Shown here: one piece after another, positions 18,507 through 26,633 of the stretch | Layout of the letters: each line of letters opens with the position of its first letter | How positions within the stretch are numbered: the stretch's first letter is position 1 | NCBI RefSeq assembly: GCF_002086115.1 | Contig: NZ_MVHJ01000005.1 | Coordinates: forward strand, 1-64,000 | DNA length: 64,000 bases | From: Mycolicibacterium bacteremicum | GTDB lineage: Bacteria; Actinomycetota; Actinomycetes; Mycobacteriales; Mycobacteriaceae | Reading direction: 5' to 3' | The notes under the pieces: generated by a model | The model's input: only the letters and a program-made list of their open reading frames with translations | Database searches by the model: none | Told to the model about the DNA's origin: nothing | Made by a program: the position numbers and the translations under genes

Positions 18507-19589
18507 CTACCGGCTCAGATGGGCCCGCAGCGCCGAGGTGAGGTCGGCCACGGCGAGTTCACTGTCGCCGCCGAGCGGGAAGAAATTGATGAAGGCGTGC
18601 ACCAGCGAGCCGTACTCGCGCCGGTCGACCGGCACACCGGCCGCGGCCAGCGCCTGGGCGTAGGCCCTGCCCTCGTCGCGCAGCGGATCGAAACCGGCGG
18701 TCACCACCAGCGCCGGCGACAGTCCCGACAGGTCGGCGGCGTGCAGCGGCGCGACCCGCGGATCGTCATGGTCGAGGGCGGAGCCCACCACGTAGTGGTG
18801 GTCGAACCATTCGATATCGGCCTTGGTGAGGAAGTACCCCTCGGCGAACAACGACCGGGACACGGTCTCGCCGACCGGGTCGACCATCGGATAGATCAGT
18901 ACCTGCAGGGCCGGCAGCCGGGCGCCGCGGTCGCGGGCGGTCTGGGTGACCACGGCGGCGAGATTGCCACCGGCACTGTCACCGCCGACGGCCACCCGGC
19001 TGGGGTCCGCGCCCAGCTCGGCGGCGTGCTCGAGCGCCCACTCGTAGGCGGCGTAGCAGTCCTCGCCGGCCGCGGGTGCCTTGTGCTCGGGGGCGAGTCG
19101 GTAGTCGACGGCCAGCACATGCACACCGGCGTCCTGGCACAACCGGCGGCAGAAGCCGTCATGGGTCGCGAAACTGCCGACGACAAATCCGCCACCGTGA
19201 AGAAAAACCAGCAGCGGCGCACCGGCCGCCGCGCGGTAGTGGCGCACCTTCAGTGGGCCGGCCGGCCCGGCGATGGAGAAGTCGTCCGTCGGCACGACGA
19301 TGTCGGTGCCGAAGGCAGCAGAGGCCGCGTCGAGCTGGCGCCGGGCGACGGTGACGTCCTCGCTGGCCACGAGCCCGCCGATGCCCGAGGCGCGCTGCGC
19401 GGTCAGCAGTAGTTGCAGGCTGGTGTCGAGGGTGTTGCCGTCGATGGTCACCGAGCGTCGACCCATCAGCAGTCGTTTGGCCGGGTCCGGGATGCGCGCC
19501 AGCACCGGCACCGATACCCGGCTGGCGACCGTCGCGAACTTCAGCCGCAACCGACTCGGGTTCTGCCGCGCTGGCAGACTCTGTGTCAT
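18507..19589 (-). CDS. Alpha/beta hydrolase, LipN-like esterase
   Basis: 360 residues of the hormone-sensitive-lipase family: oxyanion motif FLHGGGFVVGSF, catalytic serine in GDSAGGN, and late catalytic Asp and His in DPLRDEG and VHAF. The N-terminal region (PDPAKRLLMGRRSVTIDGNTLD) matches what I recall of LipN (Rv2970c). Start 19589 has GAAGGGG upstream. Its ATG overlaps the ATG of the divergent aldo-keto reductase in the tetranucleotide CATG, so each gene's ribosome-binding site lies inside the other's coding sequence. Confidence 0.9.
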   Translation of the reverse strand: MTQSLPARQNPSRLRLKFATVASRVSVPVLARIPDPAKRLLMGRRSVTIDGNTLDTSLQLLLTAQRASGIGGLVASEDVTVARRQLDAASAAFGTDIVVPTDDFSIAGPAGPLKVRHYRAAAGAPLLVFLHGGGFVVGSFATHDGFCRRLCQDAGVHVLAVDYRLAPEHKAPAAGEDCYAAYEWALEHAAELGADPSRVAVGGDSAGGNLAAVVTQTARDRGARLPALQVLIYPMVDPVGETVSRSLFAEGYFLTKADIEWFDHHYVVGSALDHDDPRVAPLHAADLSGLSPALVVTAGFDPLRDEGRAYAQALAAAGVPVDRREYGSLVHAFINFFPLGGDSELAVADLTSALRAHLSR

Positions 19590-20427
19590 GACTGCCCCTT
19601 CACATCCCACACTGTTGTTGAACGACGGAATTTCGATCCCTACGGTCGGGTTGGGAGTCTGGCAGACCCCGCCTGAGGACACCAGACGCGCCGTCGAGAG
19701 CGCCCTGCGCACCGGCTACCGCCACATCGACACCGCCGCGGCGTATCAGAATGAGACCGAGGTAGGGCAGGGCCTGAAGTCCTCCGGCGTGCCGCGCGAG
19801 GACATCTACCTGGTCACCAAGCTGTGGAATTCCGAACAGGGCTACGACAAGGCGCTGAAGGCCTTCGACGCCAGCGCGCAGCGCCTCGACGTCGATTACG
19901 TGGACCTGTACCTCATCCACTGGCCGCTGCCCGAGATCAATCTGTACGTAGAGAGTTTCAAGGCGCTGGCCAAACTGCGCGAGGACGGCCGGGTGCGCTC
20001 GATCGGCGTCAGCAACTTCGCTCCCGAGCACCTGCGCACCCTCATCGACAGCACCGGCATCGTGCCCGCGGTCAACCAGATCGAGCTGCACCCGCGGCTG
20101 CCCCAGCAGGAACTACGTGATCTGCACGCCGAACTCGGCATCGCCACCGAGGCGTGGAGCCCGCTGGGCCAGGGCGGTTTGCTCGACGACCCCGCGGTGA
20201 CCGCGGTCGCCCAAGCGCACGGTAAAACACCAGCCCAGGTGCTGATCAGGTGGCATCTGCAGCTGGGTAATATCGTCATCCCGAAGTCGGTGAACCCTGA
20301 TCGGATAGCGAGTAACTTCGACGTGTTCGACTTCGAGTTGACCGAGCAGGACACCGCGTCCATCGCGTCACTCGATGACGGCACCCGGCTGGGTCCCGAC
20401 CCACGCACCTTCAACTTCACAGGATAG
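19588..20427 (+). CDS. Aldo-keto reductase (first of two)
   Basis: 279 residues with the AKR signature motifs GYRHIDTAAAYQNE (catalytic Asp/Tyr), the catalytic Lys in YLVTKLW, LIHWPLP with the catalytic His, [12 protein letters not shown] and the NADPH-binding [21 protein letters not shown]. It reduces carbonyl compounds with NADPH. It divergently overlaps lipN by two bases at the start and is followed after 7 bases by a paralogue. No good Shine-Dalgarno is visible before ATG 19588. Confidence 0.92.
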   Translation: MTAPSHPTLLLNDGISIPTVGLGVWQTPPEDTRRAVESALRTGYRHIDTAAAYQNETEVGQGLKSSGVPREDIYLVTKLWNSEQGYDKALKAFDASAQRLDVDYVDLYLIHWPLPEINLYVESFKALAKLREDGRVRSIGVSNFAPEHLRTLIDSTGIVPAVNQIELHPRLPQQELRDLHAELGIATEAWSPLGQGGLLDDPAVTAVAQAHGKTPAQVLIRWHLQLGNIVIPKSVNPDRIASNFDVFDFELTEQDTASIASLDDGTRLGPDPRTFNFTG

Positions 20428-20434
20428 GTAGGAC

Positions 20435-21274
20435 ATGACATCGGCAGCAGCGGTGCCCAATATCGGTTTGAACGACGAGAACACGATTCCGGTTCTCGGC
20501 ATCGGGGTGGGCGAGCTGACCGACGCCGAGGCCGAGCGGGCGGTTGCCGCCGCGCTGGAAATCGGTGTCCGCCTTATCGATACCGCTGCTGCCTATGGCA
20601 ATGAGGCCGGTGTGGGACGCGCCATCGCGGCCTCGGGGGTGCCCCGCGCCGAGATCTTCGTCACCACCAAGCTGGCCACCGCGGACCAGGGCTTCCAGGC
20701 CTCCCAGGATGCCGGCCGGGCCAGCTTGGAGCGGCTCGGCCTGGACTACGTGGACCTCTACCTCATCCACTGGCCCGGCGGCGACAGCAGCAAGTACGTC
20801 GACAGCTGGGGCGGGCTGATGAGGATCCGCGAAGACGGGCTGACCAAGTCCATCGGCGTCGCGAACTTCACGCCCGAGGACCTGAACAACATCATTGCGC
20901 TGTCCTTCGTGGCGCCGACGGTCAACCAGATCGAGCTGCATCCGCAGCTCGTGCAGACCGAACAGCGCGCGGCGCACGCCGAGCACAGCATCGTCACGCA
21001 GGCCTACAGCCCGCTCGGTGTCGGCAAGCTGCTGGACAACCCGACGGTCACCTCGATCGCCGCCGAGTACGGCAAGACCCCGGCCCAGGTGCTGATCCGC
21101 TGGAATCTGCAGCTCGACAACTCGGTGGTCGCGCGGTCATCGAAGCCGGAGCGCATCGCCGAGAACTTCGATGTGTTCGACTTCGAGCTGACCGCCGATC
21201 ACCTGGCTGCCCTGACCGGGCTGGATGACGGCACCCGGTACCGCCCGGATCCCGCCACCTACACCGGGGCCTGA
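20435..21274 (+). CDS. Aldo-keto reductase (second of two)
   Basis: 279 residues, about half identical by eye to its neighbour, with [17 protein letters not shown], the catalytic Lys in VTTKLA, LIHWPGG and [12 protein letters not shown]. It corresponds in order and sequence to Rv2971, a mycobacterial AKR able to reduce dicarbonyls such as methylglyoxal. GGTAGGAC just upstream serves as ribosome-binding site. It replaces the catalytic-loop and cofactor-site details of the first copy ([14 protein letters not shown]), so the two may differ in substrate. Likely a local duplication. Confidence 0.92.
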   Translation: MTSAAAVPNIGLNDENTIPVLGIGVGELTDAEAERAVAAALEIGVRLIDTAAAYGNEAGVGRAIAASGVPRAEIFVTTKLATADQGFQASQDAGRASLERLGLDYVDLYLIHWPGGDSSKYVDSWGGLMRIREDGLTKSIGVANFTPEDLNNIIALSFVAPTVNQIELHPQLVQTEQRAAHAEHSIVTQAYSPLGVGKLLDNPTVTSIAAEYGKTPAQVLIRWNLQLDNSVVARSSKPERIAENFDVFDFELTADHLAALTGLDDGTRYRPDPATYTGA

Positions 21275-21289
21275 CTTCTCCCTCGCCAG

Positions 21290-21339
21290 CAGACGCGTGT
21301 ACCCCTGAAAACACCGGTTTTCAGGGGTACACGCGTCTG
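21290..21339. terminator. Perfect 23-bp hairpin, bidirectional terminator
   Basis: The arms 21290-21312 and 21317-21339 are exact reverse complements (left arm begins CAGACGCGTGTACCCC) around a 4-base loop ACCG. It lies between the converging AKR and membrane-protein genes, 12 bases from the latter's stop. A stem this long and exact should stop transcription from both sides; no long U tract is present. Confidence 0.8.
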
Positions 21340-21350
21340 TTCAGCGGGAG

Positions 21351-22496
21351 CTAGGACACCGTGGCGGTCTGCCTGACCGGCTGGGCCGCCGTCGAAACCA
21401 TCAGTGCCGCAGCCGCGCTCAGGCCGGCGATGACGAAGCACAGCACGGTGTAGGCGAGGTTGCCCACCGGATCGCCGTTGCCGGTGATGCCGTCGACCGC
21501 CCCGAAGTACGCCGGCAGCGCCGTGGCCCACAGCACGGCCATCACCGCGAGATACAGCACGCCGTACCGGATCATCGGCGGGTTCACATAGCGGGCCTCG
21601 GTGGCCGAGGCGGCGGTGTTGCGCAACCGCTGCCACTGCTTGTACAGCACCGGCACCGCCACGACGGCGATGACCACCAGCTCCAACGCGTACACCACGC
21701 CCATCACGGTGAAGTTCGTGAATGAGCCGATGACCGTCGCCGGCGCGGGCAGCAGCACCGTACCGATGGACGCCAACAGTCCCACAACGACGGTGCGCCA
21801 GAGGATCTGACCGCCGGTGAAGCGGCGTCCGCGGTCCACGTGTCGTCCGACGAAGAACTGCACGCAGAAGGCCAGCGACATCGGCCAGAGCGCGGCGAAC
21901 ACCACGACGCTGGGCAGTGGCACCGAGTCCAGGAACGGCTGGTTGAGCGGGTGCTCCAATGTCCACTCCCACCAACGCAGCTGCGGGCCCAGATGATCGA
22001 AGATCTCATAGAAGGCGTGGTGCACGAACCCGACGCACGCCGCGCCGACGAGGGTGCCGTAGCGCCGGAACACCCCGAGGGTGCGCACGATCTCGAAGGC
22101 GATGGTGGCCATCATGGGATAGATCGCCACGATGTAGAGCGGCAGTCTGCCCCAGAGGAATTCCACGGTGAACACGTTGTGCGCGAACATCGTGTCGACG
22201 TGTTCCTCGATACCGAAGGCGGCCGGGAAATACAGCGGCGGTTCGATGATCAACAGGTAGGCGATGGCGCCGAACCACAGCACCAGATTGGTCGCGTCAC
22301 CGTGACGCCGTAGCCGGATCACCGCGTATACCAGAGCCAGAACGGCACCGACGACGACGGTCAGCTCCAGCACCGGCAGCGTCCAGTTCTCCAACGCGAA
22401 CGGGCTGCGCAGCTCGACCAGTCCACCGGCCTCGGCGCAGCTGAAACCCAGTCGCTCGGCGAGCTGTTCGAAGGTGGGCCTGCACAGATCAGACAT
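21351..22496 (-). CDS. Multi-pass membrane protein of unknown function
   Basis: 381 residues with about nine hydrophobic segments, for example VLELTVVVGAVLALVYAVI, LVLWFGAIAYLLIIEPPLYF and TVLCFVIAGLSAAAALMV. A cluster of His and acidic residues lies around HHAFYEIFDHLGPQLRWWEW. I do not recognise a family. It overlaps the upstream metal-dependent hydrolase by 8 bases and so is cotranscribed with it under the divergent TetR regulator. Possible roles include membrane transport or a membrane enzyme; none is shown by the sequence. Confidence 0.8.
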   Translation of the reverse strand: MSDLCRPTFEQLAERLGFSCAEAGGLVELRSPFALENWTLPVLELTVVVGAVLALVYAVIRLRRHGDATNLVLWFGAIAYLLIIEPPLYFPAAFGIEEHVDTMFAHNVFTVEFLWGRLPLYIVAIYPMMATIAFEIVRTLGVFRRYGTLVGAACVGFVHHAFYEIFDHLGPQLRWWEWTLEHPLNQPFLDSVPLPSVVVFAALWPMSLAFCVQFFVGRHVDRGRRFTGGQILWRTVVVGLLASIGTVLLPAPATVIGSFTNFTVMGVVYALELVVIAVVAVPVLYKQWQRLRNTAASATEARYVNPPMIRYGVLYLAVMAVLWATALPAYFGAVDGITGNGDPVGNLAYTVLCFVIAGLSAAAALMVSTAAQPVRQTATVS

Positions 22497-23415
22497 CGGC
22501 GGCCTGCTTCCCGGCGGTGTACCACTGCGTCACGTCGTATCCCTCGTCATAGCGTCGGAACCATTCGCCGGCCAGCGCGGGCAGCTTCTCATGTGTCGGA
22601 TCGTGACCGGGGATCTGGCTGCGCACGATACCCACCAGTGCGGCCATCTGTTCGCGGAAACCCAGATGCGGGAACGGCGCCTGCAGCGGCCCGTAGTCCG
22701 GGCGGCGACCGACCCGCGTCAGCAGAGCGTTCTTCCGCCGCTCCAGCGCGAAGGTGGACACCGCGTCAACCTTGCGCACCTCCAGCGGGAGGTGTTTGTT
22801 GAACCCGTCGCAGGCCATCCGCACGACGTCCATGACGTGCTTGAAGATCGACGGGGCCATCCGGGCGCGGTACCACGGATCGCCGACCAGGTCGTTGTAG
22901 ATGATCAGCGCCGAACTGCGGTGCTCGACCTCTTCGACGAAGTGCCACAGGAACAGTGAGGCGACACGGTCGTCACCGGGCGCGAAGAGCGTGTCGTCGT
23001 TGTCGAGCATCAGCTTGAACACCGGGGTGAAGGTCGCCTCCAGGTCGGCGGTGTAGGCCAGCCGGTACTTGAGCGGTTTGTTCTCGACGAGGTCGTCGAA
23101 CGCGGCGATCACCTCGTCGAGGGTTTGCTTCAGTGCCGGGTAGGCCTTGATCAGACCGCGGGCGTGCTGGCGGTGGGCCATCGAATGCTGGCCCTCCTGC
23201 CGCACGAAGGCGTCGGCCTCGTCGGCGATCGGCGAATCGGCCAGCAGGGGCTTTGCCTCGGCCATGGTGCTGACGATCATCTTCTCGAAGGCGATGGCCA
23301 GGAACGACACCGCGTTGGCCATCGCGGAGAAGGCGGGGTTGTCCTCATTCCACAGGAACGGGACATCGTGATCGGCGAAGGCGAAGCGCATCTTGCGCAC
23401 CTGGAGATCCGTCAT
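22489..23415 (-). CDS. Predicted metal-dependent hydrolase (PF10118 type, ferritin-like helical)
   Basis: 308 residues, helical, with paired Glu/His motifs typical of PF10118: VRQEGQHSMAHRQHA and WHFVEEVEHRSSALIIYND. These could bind a di-metal centre as in ferritin-like proteins. The enzymatic role is not established for the family. It is the first gene of a two-gene operon and diverges from a TetR gene across a dyad at 23433-23466, so it is the probable regulated target. Confidence 0.8.
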   Translation of the reverse strand: MTDLQVRKMRFAFADHDVPFLWNEDNPAFSAMANAVSFLAIAFEKMIVSTMAEAKPLLADSPIADEADAFVRQEGQHSMAHRQHARGLIKAYPALKQTLDEVIAAFDDLVENKPLKYRLAYTADLEATFTPVFKLMLDNDDTLFAPGDDRVASLFLWHFVEEVEHRSSALIIYNDLVGDPWYRARMAPSIFKHVMDVVRMACDGFNKHLPLEVRKVDAVSTFALERRKNALLTRVGRRPDYGPLQAPFPHLGFREQMAALVGIVRSQIPGHDPTHEKLPALAGEWFRRYDEGYDVTQWYTAGKQAADV

Positions 23416-23432
23416 GGCCGAAAGCTACCACA

Positions 23433-23466
23433 CGATCATACGAGTAAACGTCTGACTGTATGATCG
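23433..23466. promoter_or_regulatory. Probable TetR operator and promoter between divergent genes
   Basis: CGATCATAC (23433-23441) and GTATGATCG (23458-23466) are exact inverted repeats with centres 25 bases apart. They lie in the 93-base gap between the hydrolase gene and the tetR gene. An extended -10, TGCTAGCGT (23475-23483), lies just to the right, so a repressor here could cover the tetR promoter and the opposing one. The site is seen; the binding protein is inferred. Confidence 0.65.
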
Positions 23467-23508
23467 CAAACGCATGCTAGCGTCGCGTACCCCGAAAGGA
23501 AGGTGCCG

Positions 23509-24126
23509 ATGGCGCGCAGGCGCGGGTGGGGCGGCGATCCCCCGCAGACCGACGACGAGGCCACCCGGCGCATCGTGACGGCCGCCGTGGATCTGGTCAG
23601 CGCCACCGGCGCGGCGATCTCGCTGGCCGATGTGGCCAACTCGCTGGGCATCATCCGGCAGACGGTGTACCGGTACTTCCCGACCTCGGATGCGTTGATG
23701 CACGCGGTGGCCATGGCGTCGGTCGACGCCTTCCTGGACCGCCTCGCTGCACAGGTGCGCGGGATCCACGACCCGGCGGAGGCCATCACCGAAGGCACCA
23801 TGTTCACCCTTGATGAGGTCACCCGTACCCCACACCTGGGCATCCTGCTCTCGGAGTCCTACCCGCACAACCACAGTGAGGACCTCACCTCGGCGGAGGC
23901 CAGGGCCATCGGCATGCGGATGATCGACCGCTTCGACGTCGACTGGGCCGCCCACGGTTACGACGAGGCCGCCCTGCGCGAGCTCGTCGAGTTCGCCCTG
24001 CGCACCATGCTGTCCTTCTTCGTCGCCCCCAACGACGCCACCCGCTCCCCCGCCGAGCTGCGCGCGTTCCTGCGCCGTTGGCTCGGCGGCGCGGTGGCCG
24101 CCCAACAGCATCGGAGCACCGACTGA
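23509..24126 (+). CDS. TetR-family transcriptional regulator
   Basis: 205 residues. The N-terminal TetR helix-turn-helix reads ISLADVANSLGIIRQTVYRYFPTSDALMHAV, followed by a variable ligand domain. ATG 23509 is preferred to GTG 23503 because the ribosome-binding site AAAGGAAGG overlaps the GTG and is 5 bases from the ATG. It is divergent from the hydrolase/membrane operon and likely represses it and itself through the dyad at 23433-23466. The ligand is unknown. Confidence 0.9.
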   Translation: MARRRGWGGDPPQTDDEATRRIVTAAVDLVSATGAAISLADVANSLGIIRQTVYRYFPTSDALMHAVAMASVDAFLDRLAAQVRGIHDPAEAITEGTMFTLDEVTRTPHLGILLSESYPHNHSEDLTSAEARAIGMRMIDRFDVDWAAHGYDEAALRELVEFALRTMLSFFVAPNDATRSPAELRAFLRRWLGGAVAAQQHRSTD

Positions 24127-24143
24127 GCCGACCCGCGGTGGCT

Positions 24144-24149
24144 TATTGT
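24144..24149 (+). promoter_or_regulatory. -10 box of a likely leaderless kinase transcript
   Basis: TATTGT fits the mycobacterial TANNNT -10 and ends 6 bases before GTG 24156, the kinase start. That spacing places the transcription start on the initiation codon. No Shine-Dalgarno is present. Confidence 0.5.
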
Positions 24150-24155
24150 TGGCCC

Positions 24156-25766
24156 GTGGAAGGCACTCCGTTCGGCCGGTACCGCCTGGTGAAGGTGCTG
24201 GGCCGAGGCGGTATGGGCGAGGTGTGGCAGGCCTACGACACCGCCATGAACCGGCTCGTCGCCCTGAAAGTGCTGCCGCCCAACCTCGCCGACGACGACA
24301 CTTACCAGCGCCGCTTCCGACGCGAGGCCCAGCTGGCGGCCGGCCTGGACGAACCGCACATCGTCCCGATCCACGATTTCGGTGAGATCGACGGCAGGCT
24401 GTATGTGACGATGCGCCTGATCGAGGGCAAAACCGTCAACGAACTCCTGGAGACCGGTCCGCTGCCACCGCACCGCGCGGTGCACATCACCGAACAGATC
24501 GCGGCGGCCCTGCATGCCGCGCACCGGATCGGACTGGTACACCGTGATGTCAAACCGTCCAACATCCTGGTGACACCCGCGGACTTCGCCTACCTCATCG
24601 ATTTCGGCATCGCCCAGTCCACCGGTGCCACCAAGCTGACGAGCACCGGGTCCACCATCGGAACGCTGGCCTATATGGCCCCCGAACGGCTTTCCACCGA
24701 CACGTCGGACGCGCGCGCCGACATCTACGCGTTGACCTGCGTGCTGCATGAGTGCCTCACCGGTTCCCAGCCGTTCCCCGGTGACAGCGTCGAGCGACAG
24801 ATCACCGGTCACCTCACGCTGCCTCCGCCGCGACCCTCGACCATGCAGCCCGGGGTGCCCCCGCCGATGGACCAGGTGATCGCGATCGGGATGGCCAAGA
24901 ACCCCGAGCATCGGTACGCCACCACCGGCGAGTTGGCCGCCGCCGCCCGATCGGCGGTCACCCCGGCGGCGGGGTTGGCCCCACCGACCGCGGCCCACCA
25001 ACCGACCGCGGCTGCCGCGCACTGGCCCGCGCCGGTGACCTATCCGCCGTCGAATCCGGTTGTCCAGCAGCAATGGCCGGCGCCACCGCCGTGGCAGCCG
25101 GGACCCCCGGCGCGGCCGTGGTGGCGCGGACCGGCCGTCCTCATCCCGATCGGATCGGTCGCGGCCGTGGCGGTCGCCGTGATCGCCGTCGTGCTGGTGG
25201 CCGGCGGCGACGACGGACCCGATCCTGGCCGGCAGGTGGCCGGCCCCAGCGAACCCCAGCGCCGCACCGGTGGCATCAACAGCACAGCGCCACACAGCAC
25301 CCCGCCAACAGCAACACCGACGCCGGTGTCCCCCTCGCAGATGCAGACTGCCGACGGGCTGGCCGGTCTGCTCCAGACCGTGCGCGACAAGTTCGGTGAC
25401 ACCATGGGTTTCTCCCTGGTGGTGTATCCCACCTATGCCGTCTACGACCGCCCCGACCCGACGAACCCGAACGTGCAGCAGGACTACACCTATCGGGGCA
25501 GCGGTTGGGAGACCTGGGGATCGCCCTCCTCGACCGGGGCCTTCGATGTCGTCGCCGATCTCGGCCAGATCGACACGTCGGCCGTGGCGGCGATCCTGGC
25601 CGATGCCCCGCGGCACACGGGCGCACCGGTGGGCTCGGAGAGCTATCTCATCATCGAGGGCGCCGAGGGCGGCGGGCTGGAACTGGCCATCCATTCGACG
25701 GCACCGGGTACCGGCTTCATGCAGGTGCATCCGGATGGGACCATCAAAGAGGTGTTCCCACCCTGA
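24156..25766 (+). CDS. Receptor-type Ser/Thr protein kinase (Pkn family)
   Basis: 536 residues. A cytoplasmic Hanks kinase domain (about 5-265) has the glycine loop LGRGGMGEVW, Lys38, catalytic HRDVKPSN (129 on) and DFG (149 on), so it should be active. A Pro-rich linker, one membrane helix (about 327-350) and an exported sensor-like domain of about 185 residues follow. The exported part has no PASTA repeats and I do not recognise it. GTG 24156 is chosen because it gives the usual start FGRYRLVKVLG and lies 6 bases after a -10 box. No counterpart in the M. tuberculosis order here. Confidence 0.9.
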   Translation: MEGTPFGRYRLVKVLGRGGMGEVWQAYDTAMNRLVALKVLPPNLADDDTYQRRFRREAQLAAGLDEPHIVPIHDFGEIDGRLYVTMRLIEGKTVNELLETGPLPPHRAVHITEQIAAALHAAHRIGLVHRDVKPSNILVTPADFAYLIDFGIAQSTGATKLTSTGSTIGTLAYMAPERLSTDTSDARADIYALTCVLHECLTGSQPFPGDSVERQITGHLTLPPPRPSTMQPGVPPPMDQVIAIGMAKNPEHRYATTGELAAAARSAVTPAAGLAPPTAAHQPTAAAAHWPAPVTYPPSNPVVQQQWPAPPPWQPGPPARPWWRGPAVLIPIGSVAAVAVAVIAVVLVAGGDDGPDPGRQVAGPSEPQRRTGGINSTAPHSTPPTATPTPVSPSQMQTADGLAGLLQTVRDKFGDTMGFSLVVYPTYAVYDRPDPTNPNVQQDYTYRGSGWETWGSPSSTGAFDVVADLGQIDTSAVAAILADAPRHTGAPVGSESYLIIEGAEGGGLELAIHSTAPGTGFMQVHPDGTIKEVFPP

Positions 25767-25868
25767 TCGACACGGCGTCAACAGGATTCGCGCCGGCTGT
25801 GTGTTGGCGCCGGCGCGGCAACCGCGCGCGCCGCCGAGGGCGTTCGGCGCCCGGCACTGCCACGCTCG

Positions 25869-26573
25869 TCACCGTAACGCCGCGTCGAGGGCCCTACGCA
25901 GGTCATCGGGCCGCTGCACCGGGATCTGTTCGCCGTCGATGAAGAAGGTGGGTGTGCCCTGTACGCCGAGCGCCAGACCATCCTCGAAATCCGAGCGCAC
26001 CCGTGCGGCGGTCGCGGGGTCGACGTATGCCGCATCGAATCGGGCCATGTCCAAACCCAACTCGGCGGCGAACCCGCGGAACACCTCGTCGGCCGGCGTG
26101 CGGCGTTCCCCCCACTGCGGCTGGGTGTCGTACATCTTGTGATACATCGCCTCGAGCCGGCCCTGTTGCGCGGCGGCCTCGACGGCGCGGGCGGCGCGCT
26201 CGGCATTGAAGTGCCCCGAGAGCGGGAAGTAACGCAACACGAATTCGACCCGATCGCCGTAGTCGGCGCGCAACTGCTCGACGATCGGGTACGCGGCCAG
26301 GCACCCCTCGCACTCGAAGTCCAGGAACTCCACCAAACTGACGGTGGCGCCGGGCGGATCATCGAGACGGTGGCTGTCGGGGCGCACGAGCTCAACCCCA
26401 CCCGACGCGGCGGGCAGTCGCTCGGCTCGGTCATCGGTGCGCAGTACCAGCACGACGATCCCGACGGCGGCCACCACGATCACCACCATCGCGGTCAGCA
26501 GCGCACGGCCGAGCGGAGTCTTGCGCACCGGTCCCTTCCCGCCGGACGCCGGTGTGCGCACCGGGGCCTGCAT
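25869..26573 (-). CDS. Second membrane-anchored DsbA-like thiol oxidoreductase
   Basis: 234 residues: N-terminal anchor (about 24-44), then a thioredoxin-fold domain with active site CEGC (Cys88/Cys91) in EFLDFECEGCLAAYP and cis-Pro in GVQGTPTFFIDGE. Probably oxidises or isomerises exported proteins. It is divergent from an L,D-transpeptidase, whose catalytic cysteine is itself exported. It converges on the kinase gene. Distinct from the VKOR-linked DsbA at 17.8 kb (CPHC). Confidence 0.88.
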   Translation of the reverse strand: MQAPVRTPASGGKGPVRKTPLGRALLTAMVVIVVAAVGIVVLVLRTDDRAERLPAASGGVELVRPDSHRLDDPPGATVSLVEFLDFECEGCLAAYPIVEQLRADYGDRVEFVLRYFPLSGHFNAERAARAVEAAAQQGRLEAMYHKMYDTQPQWGERRTPADEVFRGFAAELGLDMARFDAAYVDPATAARVRSDFEDGLALGVQGTPTFFIDGEQIPVQRPDDLRRALDAALR

Positions 26574-26595
26574 CTACGTAGTAAGTCCGTAGGAT
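26574..26595. promoter_or_regulatory. Divergent promoter region with CTACGTAG palindrome
   Basis: The gap between the dsbA-like and transpeptidase genes has the 8-base palindrome CTACGTAG (26574-26581), a second CGTAG at 26588-26592, and a plus-strand -10 candidate TAGGAT (26590-26595). This may be an operator serving both genes. BlaI, encoded 2.5 kb away, is one possible binder, but no consensus match is claimed. Confidence 0.35.
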
Positions 26596-26633
26596 GGTAG
26601 CGCAACGCCGAGCAAGTGGACAGGATCACGGTC

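Noticed and set aside
23958..25781. Minus-strand frame of 607 codons opposite the kinase
   Set aside because: Shadow of the TetR and kinase frames; the kinase motifs are unambiguous.
25838..25852. GGGCG-TTCGG-CGCCC hairpin between the kinase and DsbA genes as a terminator
   Set aside because: Only a 5-bp stem with no U tract in very GC-rich sequence; chance is likely.
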